Positions 29,263-37,377 of a stretch of 64,000 nucleotides of DNA are shown piece by piece. The position numbers were made by a program, and so were the translations under genes. Numbering within the stretch: position 1 is the stretch's first letter; each line of letters starts with the position of its first letter. A model generated the notes under the pieces. It worked only from the letters and a program-made list of their open reading frames with translations, was not told the DNA's origin and did no database searches. This stretch comes from Echinimonas agarilytica (GTDB taxonomy: Bacteria; Pseudomonadota; Gammaproteobacteria; Enterobacterales; Neiellaceae), in assembly GCF_023703465.1 (NCBI RefSeq), contig NZ_JAMQGP010000002.1, positions 310,001 through 374,000 of the forward strand, given 5' to 3'.

Positions 29263-30629
29263 TTCGGCGAGAAACTCAGATTTTAGTAACAGCATTTGCG
29301 ATCATCGCCACCATTTACGTGGCTGGGTACCTTTATTTTTTTGCGAAAGCAGGAAAAGAATCCCTATTGTCGCAACCGTTTGCCATGTTCTTTGGCTTTT
29401 ATTGGTTACTCCACGTTTTTATGCCGAGCCTTCAATGGCACGTTCAGTATTTCAGGTACCCTGGCGCTAATGCATATCAAGAGCCTCTTTATGTGCTCTC
29501 TATGATTTTGTGCTTTTTGGGGATGATTGTGACGCAATTGGCCTACCGGTATTTATTTCAAGATGGCATGCGAATTAGCTTGAAATATAAAACATTTGAG
29601 CTGCGAACCTTTGGTGTGTTTTTCGTCTCAGCGAGTTGTATTTTTGCTACTGGCGTTGCATTCGGCGCGAAGCAAGCATTGGTGATTCTCTCCGTCGGTT
29701 TTGAGAATTATATGGCTGACCGTATTTCTTTTGGTGTGGGAGGCGGTATAAAGCTGCTGCTTGCTCACTGGATGTATGTTTCTGTCATCGTTTTCTTCTT
29801 TGGCTTTAAGGTATACCAAAAATTTGTTTGGCCTCGGCGCCTTTGTTTGTTGATGGCGACTATCGCGTTTTGTTGCACACTTTTGTATTACGGCCTGAAT
29901 AGTAATCGAAATTCAGTGTTCATTCTGTTGCTCAACCTGATTGTTGTGTGGCGCTTGTTCGTGACCCCTGAAGATCTGAAAGCAACAAAAGCGAACAATA
30001 TTAAATTGGTTCTTTTATTGTCTGTGATGGGATTGTTTTTCGCGGTCGCAAGCAGTCTGCGATATGACACCCACCCCGCCAAAGGCGGTGAAGATAAAAA
30101 CGTCGCAGAAAAAGTAGTGAAAACTCTCAATGGTGGTTTTGGAAATCATGAAAACATTGTTTGGTTATTGCATAACCCTCAACCGTTACTTTATGGAACA
30201 ACCTATGTTGCGGCCTTTGCTAACTTGATCCCAAGATCATTTTGGCCTGAAAAGCCTGTTGGTGGTGGGCCGGTGATTAAAAATATGATTTGGCCCGGCT
30301 CCTATCAGGTGGGTCGAAAAGGAAACTCTAGTCTCACCACAGGTTTTTTTACTGAAGGGCTGATGAATTTTGGATATCTGGGCTTTTTAATTGTTCCTGT
30401 GTTGTGGTCATTGTATTGTAAGCTGCTTGCAACGGTTGCTAAGAACCAGAGTAACCCACTGTGGGCATTAGCATTTACGTTTTTGTTTTTACAGGCGTCA
30501 ACAGCTTTTATGTACGGCGAATTTCTGGGATTTTTTGCTCGTGTGGTGTTGTCTGTCTTTCCCGTACTTGTAATCGCAATGTTGATGTCAGCATTTCGTT
30601 TGGATGACTCAGAGGATAATAAGTCATGA
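29262..30629 (+). CDS. O-antigen-polymerase-like membrane protein (Wzy-type), probable ATT start
   Basis: A polytopic membrane protein of about 455 residues with a large periplasmic loop holding LIPRSFWPEKP, as in Wzy/EpsG-like polymerases. The first usual start codon is GTG at 29319, which has no ribosome site and cuts into the first membrane helix. The frame is open upstream to ATT at 29262 (sharing the A of the previous TAA) or ATA at 29259. AAGGAG lies at 29246-29251, giving an N-terminus MRRETQILVTAFAIIATIY with a full helix. A non-canonical start is therefore likely; a sequencing error cannot be excluded. It overlaps the oxidoreductase gene by 4 bp (ATGA). Confidence 0.75.
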   Translation: MRRETQILVTAFAIIATIYVAGYLYFFAKAGKESLLSQPFAMFFGFYWLLHVFMPSLQWHVQYFRYPGANAYQEPLYVLSMILCFLGMIVTQLAYRYLFQDGMRISLKYKTFELRTFGVFFVSASCIFATGVAFGAKQALVILSVGFENYMADRISFGVGGGIKLLLAHWMYVSVIVFFFGFKVYQKFVWPRRLCLLMATIAFCCTLLYYGLNSNRNSVFILLLNLIVVWRLFVTPEDLKATKANNIKLVLLLSVMGLFFAVASSLRYDTHPAKGGEDKNVAEKVVKTLNGGFGNHENIVWLLHNPQPLLYGTTYVAAFANLIPRSFWPEKPVGGGPVIKNMIWPGSYQVGRKGNSSLTTGFFTEGLMNFGYLGFLIVPVLWSLYCKLLATVAKNQSNPLWALAFTFLFLQASTAFMYGEFLGFFARVVLSVFPVLVIAMLMSAFRLDDSEDNKS

Positions 30630-32749
30630 AGCAATTGGTGCAGTATTTGGACTCAGGAAAAACCGAACTTGTGGATGCGCCTGATCCATCACCAGGAAGT
30701 CATAAGCTCTTGATTGATAGCCGTTGTACTTTGGTTTCTGTGGGCACTGAAAAAATGCTGGTGAGCTTTGGTAAAGCGTCCTACCTAGAAAAAGCGCGTC
30801 AACAGCCAGATAAAGTGCGCCAAGTGCTCGACAAAGTTAAAACAGATGGATTAATGACAACGGTTGATGCGGTGCGTTCTAAACTTGCAGAGCCTATTCC
30901 ATTGGGATATTGCCATGTGGGTACGGTGGCTGAAATTGGAGGCAAGTGTCATCAATTTCAAGTCGGCCAACGTGTGGTTTCCAATGGCGCCCATGCCAGT
31001 CGTGTGTGTGTGGGGGAAAATTTATGTGCAGCAATTCCAGACAATGTAACGGATGAACACGCATCATTTACTGTTCTTGCGTCCATTGGTCTTCAAGGTA
31101 TTCGTTTAGCTCAGCCCACACTAGGCGAAAAAGTGGTGGTCATAGGGGCCGGCCTAATTGGTTTGATGACGATTCAAATGCTGATTGCCAATGGCTGTGA
31201 AGTTTTAGCCATCGATTTTGATGAAAGCAAGCTTGAATTGGCCCAACAATTTGGCGCGCGCACTTGCAAAGCTGGTAACGATGGCGAATCGGTCAAAGCC
31301 GCACTGGCTTTCACTTCGGGCGTTGGGGTGGATGCTGTGTTAGTGACTGCATCCACACAATCTAGCCAACCGATGAGCGATGCTGCGACCATGTGCCGCA
31401 AGCGAGGACGAATCGTCTTGGTAGGTGTGACGGGCCTTGAGCTTAATCGCTCTGATTTTTATGAAAAAGAACTGTCTTTCCAAGTGTCATGTTCATATGG
31501 ACCGGGCCGTTATGACGACGATTATGAACAACAGGGTCAAGACTATCCGATAGGCTTTGTAAGATGGACTGAACAACGTAATTTTGAAGCCGTGTTGCAA
31601 CTAATTTCCTCAGGAAAACTAGATGTAGCGACTTTAATTAGCCATCGATTTAAGTTTAATGATGCCATTGAGGCTTACGATCTATTGACCAGCAATTCAG
31701 CTGTTCTTGGCGTGATTTTGACTTATCAACCCACAGAGCCAGTGGTCAAAGTTGATTTAAGTACAGGGCTGGAAACTGGCAATCAAGCGATTGCAGGAAA
31801 GCCTGTCATGGGAGTTATTGGCGCGGGTAACTTTTCCTCCCGAGTGTTGATTCCTGCCTTGAAAGCAAACAATGCAAGCCTACATACCTTGGTTAATCGC
31901 GGTGGTCTATCAAGCACAATTCATGGCAAAAAGGCAGGTTTTCAGTTTGCTTCTTCCTCGACGGACGACGTGTTTGAACAAAGTGCGATTAATACCGTAG
32001 CGGTATTGACACGACATGACAGCCATGCGGAGCTCACAGAGCAAGGGCTTCAGCAAAACAAAAATGTGTTTGTTGAAAAACCAATTGCGATTAATCACGA
32101 GCAACTACAGCGCGTAAAAGATGCACATGCTGCCAGCAGCGGTATCTTGATGGTCGGATTTAATCGTCGCTTCTCGCCCTATGTTGTGAAAATGAAATCA
32201 CTGTTGCCAAGTGATGCTCCAAAGTCGGTTGTGATCACCGTGAATGCAGGCCACATCCCTGCTGAACATTGGACTCAAGATTTAAATGTGGGCGGTGGCC
32301 GATTAATGGGAGAAGCGTGCCACTTTATTGATTTGGCGCGTCATTTGGTGGATGAAGTGATCATCGAAGCTAAGATATCCGTCACACATGACACGCAACA
32401 ACAAGTTGATGTGCCAGACAGCTTCACTATTTTGTTAACGCATGCCGACGGCAGTCACTCATCCATTCATTACTTGTCCAATGGTGCTGCGTCATTTCCG
32501 AAGGAGCGAATTGAAGTGTTTTGCCAGGGCAAAGTATTGCAACTCGATAACTTCAGAAAACTAGTTGGCTTTGGTTTTAATGGATTCAAAAAGCAGTCTG
32601 GCTGGCGTCAAGAAAAAGGTCATGCACAAGGTATTTCGGCATTTTTGAATGCCATTGAAAAAGGCCTTCCATCTCCTATTGATGCCGAAGAGTTATTTGA
32701 AGTCGCTGCGTTAAGTATTGATTTATCGGAACAAATATCAGGGTCTTAG
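30626..32749 (+). CDS. Bi-domain oxidoreductase: zinc-type alcohol dehydrogenase fused to Gfo/Idh/MocA
   Basis: A 707-residue fusion. Residues about 1-365 are a medium-chain dehydrogenase with the Rossmann loop VVVIGAGLIGLMTIQML. Residues about 388-700 are a Gfo/Idh/MocA dehydrogenase, with MGVIGAGNFSSR and the catalytic-region VEKPI motif near 484. This architecture recurs in polysaccharide clusters beside a heparinase II/III gene, where it is thought to oxidise or modify a nucleotide sugar. ATGA overlap with the polymerase gene implies coupled translation. Confidence 0.88.
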   Translation: MKQLVQYLDSGKTELVDAPDPSPGSHKLLIDSRCTLVSVGTEKMLVSFGKASYLEKARQQPDKVRQVLDKVKTDGLMTTVDAVRSKLAEPIPLGYCHVGTVAEIGGKCHQFQVGQRVVSNGAHASRVCVGENLCAAIPDNVTDEHASFTVLASIGLQGIRLAQPTLGEKVVVIGAGLIGLMTIQMLIANGCEVLAIDFDESKLELAQQFGARTCKAGNDGESVKAALAFTSGVGVDAVLVTASTQSSQPMSDAATMCRKRGRIVLVGVTGLELNRSDFYEKELSFQVSCSYGPGRYDDDYEQQGQDYPIGFVRWTEQRNFEAVLQLISSGKLDVATLISHRFKFNDAIEAYDLLTSNSAVLGVILTYQPTEPVVKVDLSTGLETGNQAIAGKPVMGVIGAGNFSSRVLIPALKANNASLHTLVNRGGLSSTIHGKKAGFQFASSSTDDVFEQSAINTVAVLTRHDSHAELTEQGLQQNKNVFVEKPIAINHEQLQRVKDAHAASSGILMVGFNRRFSPYVVKMKSLLPSDAPKSVVITVNAGHIPAEHWTQDLNVGGGRLMGEACHFIDLARHLVDEVIIEAKISVTHDTQQQVDVPDSFTILLTHADGSHSSIHYLSNGAASFPKERIEVFCQGKVLQLDNFRKLVGFGFNGFKKQSGWRQEKGHAQGISAFLNAIEKGLPSPIDAEELFEVAALSIDLSEQISGS

Positions 32750-34573
32750 GTGTCGAAATTTTTAAAGCTTAAAGCGTACTCTGACTTAGGTATTAAAAAC
32801 TTGAGTCGGGTTCACTTCTATCGAAAAGGCTTGGCCAATGGGCGTTATCAACGCCAAATGCCGGTGAATACGATGGTGGGGGCTAAATCTCCACTTTTCC
32901 AACTCTCGTTGCCGAAAACAAATCACGATAAACCTTTAAATGATTCACCTTGGCTCCATCAAAAAGCGCTTTTTTGGGGGGATCAAACTGTTGATATCGA
33001 AAGCTTCCCTGAGTGGTGCTTTTCTTATTTAACTCAGCGCTCAGTGAAGCATTCAGACCGCCATTGGACACAATTGCCTGACTTTGATGAAGAACTTGGT
33101 GACATCAAGGCTGTTTGGGAATTGTCGCGGTTCGATTGGCTGTTGGTGTTCATAGAAACAGCCATTGCCCATCAAAACATCGACTTACTCTATAAAGCTA
33201 ATCAATGGTTGAGCAATTGGTGCCAACGAAACCCCGTCAATCAGGGGCCTAATTGGAAGTGTGCACAGGAAGCATCATTGCGCTTGCTTCGAGTGCTCAT
33301 GGCTGCAAGGTTACTTGATCAGCTGACCGAGCCCAGCGATGCATTGGTAGATTTTGTAGAACAGCATTTACAGCGAATTGATGCCACCCTATTTTATGCC
33401 ATTGCCCAAGACAATAACCATGCGACGAGCGAGGCTGTCGCACTATATGCAGGGGGCAGTTGGCTTAGTCGTGTGAAGCCAAAGCACCGCCGTGCTCGCA
33501 ATTGGTATCGCTCTGGGCGTCAGCTGATGGCTAGAGCAATGAAACGCTTAGTCGACAGTGATGGTTGTTTTAGCCAGTATTCCGTGAATTACCATCGAGT
33601 CATGCTCGATACGATGAGTTTGGCCAAAATGTGGCAACATTGGTTGGGTTTACCTGAACTGCCGAATGTGGTGATGAAACAGGCAAAAAGAGCGAGCACT
33701 TGGCTGGAAACTTTGTTGATACCTGAAACGGGTGACGTACCTAATTTGGGCGCTAATGATGGTGCATTATTTTTTGCTTTTAGTGCGAATCACTATCGCA
33801 ATTTCGGTTCGTCAGTTGCTTTGGCGAATGTACTGTTTGGCGATGAGCGTTCAATTCAAACTCCAAAAGCAAATGTGTTGCTTGAAATATTTGAAGTAGA
33901 GCACCAAGAAGCACGGGGGACTCAAATTCACGACCTTCGGCGCAACGGGCTTGCCGTCCTTTGTGGTGGGAGGTGGAAAGCACTACTTAGAGCTCCTGTG
34001 TACAAATTTAGAACCCATCATGCTGACGGAGGCCATATCGACTTATGGCATGGGGGACGACCCGTTTTTCTTGATTCAGGCACATTCAGCTACTTGTTGC
34101 CAGATCACCGGATGAACCAATACAGCGGAGTGTGGGGGCACAACACGGTGGTGTTTGATGAGCGAGACCAAATGCTACGTGTTAGTCGCTTCTTGTATGC
34201 CGCGCAGCCCAAGATCAGACGTTTCAAGCAATCGCATCATCACGCTGAGCTTCGATATAAAGATTGGCTGGGCGCTGAACATACCAGAGCCGTAAAGCTG
34301 GATGAGGAAACATTTAGAATTGAAGATCAGGTCAGAGGTTTTAAAAACCAAGCTGAGCTGCAATTTAGGCTGCCCGAGCAAGATTGGCTAAGGCAAGGGA
34401 ACCGAGTCACGTTGGAGCGAGTGACGCTTGACTTTGAACTCCCAGAGGAGGCTACGCTTGAAATTAGAGACAGTGAACATTCATTGTTTTACGGTGCCAG
34501 TTCACCCGCCTTATTGATTCGAATTACTTTGTTGAAAGCAGGGCAGGTTGTGACCCGCGTATCGCCATTGTAG
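32750..34573 (+). CDS. Heparinase II/III-family polysaccharide lyase-like protein
   Basis: GTG at 32750 directly follows the previous stop. 607 residues: an alpha-helical toroid (about 60-340) with the catalytic region DNNHATSEAVALY and NYHR, then a beta-sandwich domain (about 360-600) starting near FRTHHADGGHIDLWHGG. These Asn/His/Tyr/His features fit PL12-type lyases. No signal peptide is evident, so it may act in the cytosol, or export may rely on another signal. In an export cluster it may trim or release the polymer. It ends directly against the mgtE stop of the other strand, with no gap. Confidence 0.85.
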   Translation: MSKFLKLKAYSDLGIKNLSRVHFYRKGLANGRYQRQMPVNTMVGAKSPLFQLSLPKTNHDKPLNDSPWLHQKALFWGDQTVDIESFPEWCFSYLTQRSVKHSDRHWTQLPDFDEELGDIKAVWELSRFDWLLVFIETAIAHQNIDLLYKANQWLSNWCQRNPVNQGPNWKCAQEASLRLLRVLMAARLLDQLTEPSDALVDFVEQHLQRIDATLFYAIAQDNNHATSEAVALYAGGSWLSRVKPKHRRARNWYRSGRQLMARAMKRLVDSDGCFSQYSVNYHRVMLDTMSLAKMWQHWLGLPELPNVVMKQAKRASTWLETLLIPETGDVPNLGANDGALFFAFSANHYRNFGSSVALANVLFGDERSIQTPKANVLLEIFEVEHQEARGTQIHDLRRNGLAVLCGGRWKALLRAPVYKFRTHHADGGHIDLWHGGRPVFLDSGTFSYLLPDHRMNQYSGVWGHNTVVFDERDQMLRVSRFLYAAQPKIRRFKQSHHHAELRYKDWLGAEHTRAVKLDEETFRIEDQVRGFKNQAELQFRLPEQDWLRQGNRVTLERVTLDFELPEEATLEIRDSEHSLFYGASSPALLIRITLLKAGQVVTRVSPL

Positions 34574-35923
34574 TTAGCCATCCATACCAAGCAGAAGGGT
34601 TGCAAAACCAAAGTAAATTAATACTCCGCTGGCGTCGACAATGGTGGTTACCAACGGACCTGAAGCTGTAGCTGGGTCCATTTTTAACTTGGACAAGATA
34701 AATGGCAGACAAAGCCCTATCAAGCTCCCTACAACCACCACAAAAAACATTGAAATGGCAACGACAATTGCAATTTCAGGGCCGCCACGAAGTAGGCCAA
34801 GCAAATAAACGGTAGCGCCCATAGTCAGACCCAGCGCGCTTGCCACAAAAGCGTCGCGGCCAAGGACTTTTGCCCAGTCTTTGAACTCCACATCACCCGT
34901 TGCTAGGGCTCTTACCATCAATGCCGCAGCTTGCGAACCGGCATTCCCGCCACTGCCCACCAGCAGCGGCATAAAAAATACCAACGCGATTTGAGCGGCA
35001 ATAGTATCTTCAAAAAAAGCCAAACCTGCGCCCGATAGCAGAGCACCAAAAACGAGTAACACCAACCAGCCGACGCGTTTCCTGTAGAGCTCCCAGAAGC
35101 CAATTTGACTCATTGGTGTGTCGAGTGCAGAGACAGACGCTGATTTTTGTGCATCTTCTGTGGCTTCTTCTTCCGCGGCATCCATTGCATCATCGTAGGT
35201 GACAATACCGACTAGTCGCTGATTGTCATCGAGCACTGGCAGAGCAAGTAAATCATATTTTCTGATGACTTTGGATACATCCTCTTGATCGCTCGATAGC
35301 GAAATAGAAACAACTTCAGTTCGCATCAGGTCTTTCACCAGCGCGGTAGGGGAGCACAAAATGAGTTCTTTTAAAGAAACAGTGCCGAGCAACTGGCGAA
35401 CTTCGTCGATGACATAAGTTTGGTAAATCGTTTCTTTATCGGGGGCTTCTAAACGTAGCTTTTTCAGCGCTTTTTTTACTGTCCAATCAGCCTTCAGCGT
35501 GGCATAGGAGGAGGTCATGATAGCGCCAGCTGTCTTCTCTGGGTAACTCGCTAATCTGCGAACATCTTCTCGTTCAGCTTGTGCTAACCCGGGCAACAAT
35601 GCATACCGTTGATCCTCCGATAGTTGGTTGTATAAATCGGCGCGTTTGTCTGCTTCCATAGTGGAAAATAGAGCTGCGAGATCATTGCGATCCATAAGTT
35701 CTGCGATATCGGCTTGTTGTTGATTACTCAAATAAACAAATAATTTGCCTTGCGATGGTAATGAGAGCAGTAGGAGCAGGTCGAGCATGTCAGCGACGCT
35801 AAAGTGCTGCATAACGCTGGCAAAATCGGCTTCATGCATTTGATCCAACAGCGTTCTAATATCGCGTTTATTCCGCTGTTTGAGCAAGGCTACAAGCGTT
35901 TCTTGAAGTACAGAAAAGTCCAT
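34574..35923 (-). CDS. mgtE: Magnesium transporter MgtE
   Basis: ATG at 35923 (AAGGA upstream) is chosen over a longer frame to 35965. The 449 residues have the MgtE N domain (about 20-125, superhelical), a CBS pair (about 130-260, gating) and five membrane helices. The signature PLLVGSGGNAGSQAAAL lies in the second helix region and DPATASGPLVTTIVDASGV near the end. It is monocistronic and convergent with the heparinase gene. No M-box riboswitch was seen upstream. Confidence 0.95.
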   Translation of the reverse strand: MDFSVLQETLVALLKQRNKRDIRTLLDQMHEADFASVMQHFSVADMLDLLLLLSLPSQGKLFVYLSNQQQADIAELMDRNDLAALFSTMEADKRADLYNQLSEDQRYALLPGLAQAEREDVRRLASYPEKTAGAIMTSSYATLKADWTVKKALKKLRLEAPDKETIYQTYVIDEVRQLLGTVSLKELILCSPTALVKDLMRTEVVSISLSSDQEDVSKVIRKYDLLALPVLDDNQRLVGIVTYDDAMDAAEEEATEDAQKSASVSALDTPMSQIGFWELYRKRVGWLVLLVFGALLSGAGLAFFEDTIAAQIALVFFMPLLVGSGGNAGSQAAALMVRALATGDVEFKDWAKVLGRDAFVASALGLTMGATVYLLGLLRGGPEIAIVVAISMFFVVVVGSLIGLCLPFILSKLKMDPATASGPLVTTIVDASGVLIYFGFATLLLGMDG

Positions 35924-36171
35924 ACAGTCATTCCTTAGGAAACAAATTGAAATCAACAATAACAATTAATAATGTTGTTTTTGAGTTGCATCGCTATACC
36001 AACGCAGAGTGTTAGGCATTGTGGAGATGTCTAACAATATGAACGATTTACCCTTTAAATTATGACACAGCGCAACTGAATCACACATGAACAGCGCATA
36101 TTAGTAAAAATTCACTAACCTTGTCGTTAGGTTGTGTTGAATATTGGAACTATCGATTGCTTCTTTCCTTC

Positions 36172-37371
36172 ATGCTCAAAGTGAAACAAATCTCTGTCCG
36201 AAGCGCTTGCTCGATGCTTATCTGTACCGCTTGGTTTGCAGAGGCCGCTTCTATTGAACTTTGGCACTCTCACCAAGCCCATAATTTTATTGAGTTACGC
36301 GCAAAACAATTCGAAAAATTGACTGGGCACCCTGTAAGGGTCGTGGCCTATGACTCAGAAAAATTCAAAGCCGAACTATTGCTGAGTGCTGCAACTGGCA
36401 ATTTGCCAGATATGATTTTTGTCCCGTCTGATTATTTAGGCTTATATGAAGAGTTGAAATTGATGCCTATTGATGAAGAGATCGCGCAGCTAGATATTGA
36501 GGAGAAGGCTTTAGATACAGTCACTATCGATGGAAAGTTTTGGGGAGTTCCAATTATTCAAGGAAATCACCTGCTGTTGTACTACAACAAAGAGTTAGTC
36601 AAGAATCCAGCCAACTCTTGGGACGAATTAGTTAACCAGAAGAAATATAAATTCCCAGAATACAACAGTGTTGTGGGGATGAATTACAACGCAATGTATT
36701 GGTTTGTAAGCTTTTTAGGAGCCTACGGAGGCGCTCCGTTAGACGGGGGGGTAATCACATTGGATACGCCTGCGATGAGGAAAGCGCTTCAGATGTACAA
36801 AAGATTAGCGACCGAAAAAATTCTGAATTCAGCATGTCTTTATGAGTGTGCGTTTGATGATTTTGTGGCGCATCAATATCCATATGCAATTAATGGCGAT
36901 TGGGCTTACTCTGCGTTGAAAACCAAAATGGGTGACAAGCTTGGGTTAGCGACCTTACCTGAACTCTCCATTGGCCCTTTGAGATCGATGAGCGCAACGC
37001 ATGCACTCGCTTATCCTAACGTTCGAATTAACCCAGAGCATCATCAAAAGCGACATCAATTTCATCGTTTTTTACTATCGGAAAAAACGCAGCTGGATAA
37101 CTACGAACGCTTTCATTTATTACCGGTTAATTCGAGCGTCATGAAGCAGGTTACTCAAAACTCGAAGGGTGACTCCAATACTATTTTAAAGCAATTTGAA
37201 GGGTCTGTTGCCATGCCTAGTAGCGTACAAATGGCAATTGCATGGCAAGCTATAGCACAGGGCTTTATTCGTTTTTCTGAGCAAAATTATTCGGCGCAAG
37301 AAGCGGCAACCTACATGCAAAATTTGGCAGATAGAGAGCTCAATAAAATAATGCGTCACAAGGAGCTGTAA
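36172..37371 (+). CDS. Periplasmic solute-binding protein (MalE-like) paired with a diguanylate cyclase
   Basis: ATG at 36172 gives 399 residues starting with a signal peptide (MLKVKQISVR...AEA). It matches extracellular solute-binding family 1: IELWHSHQAHNFIELRAKQFEKLTG at the N-terminus, GNLPDMIFVPSDYLG, and FWGVPIIQGNHLLLYYNKEL. Such proteins usually serve sugar ABC importers, yet no permease or ATPase gene is next to it. It lies 6 bp before a membrane diguanylate cyclase. It is therefore more likely a ligand sensor passing sugar occupancy to that enzyme. The ribosome site is weak. Confidence 0.88.
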   Translation: MLKVKQISVRSACSMLICTAWFAEAASIELWHSHQAHNFIELRAKQFEKLTGHPVRVVAYDSEKFKAELLLSAATGNLPDMIFVPSDYLGLYEELKLMPIDEEIAQLDIEEKALDTVTIDGKFWGVPIIQGNHLLLYYNKELVKNPANSWDELVNQKKYKFPEYNSVVGMNYNAMYWFVSFLGAYGGAPLDGGVITLDTPAMRKALQMYKRLATEKILNSACLYECAFDDFVAHQYPYAINGDWAYSALKTKMGDKLGLATLPELSIGPLRSMSATHALAYPNVRINPEHHQKRHQFHRFLLSEKTQLDNYERFHLLPVNSSVMKQVTQNSKGDSNTILKQFEGSVAMPSSVQMAIAWQAIAQGFIRFSEQNYSAQEAATYMQNLADRELNKIMRHKEL

Positions 37372-37377
37372 CTTCTA

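Noticed and set aside
35924-36171. Magnesium (M-box) riboswitch before mgtE
   Set aside because: No recognisable conserved M-box core or terminator/antiterminator pair in the leader.
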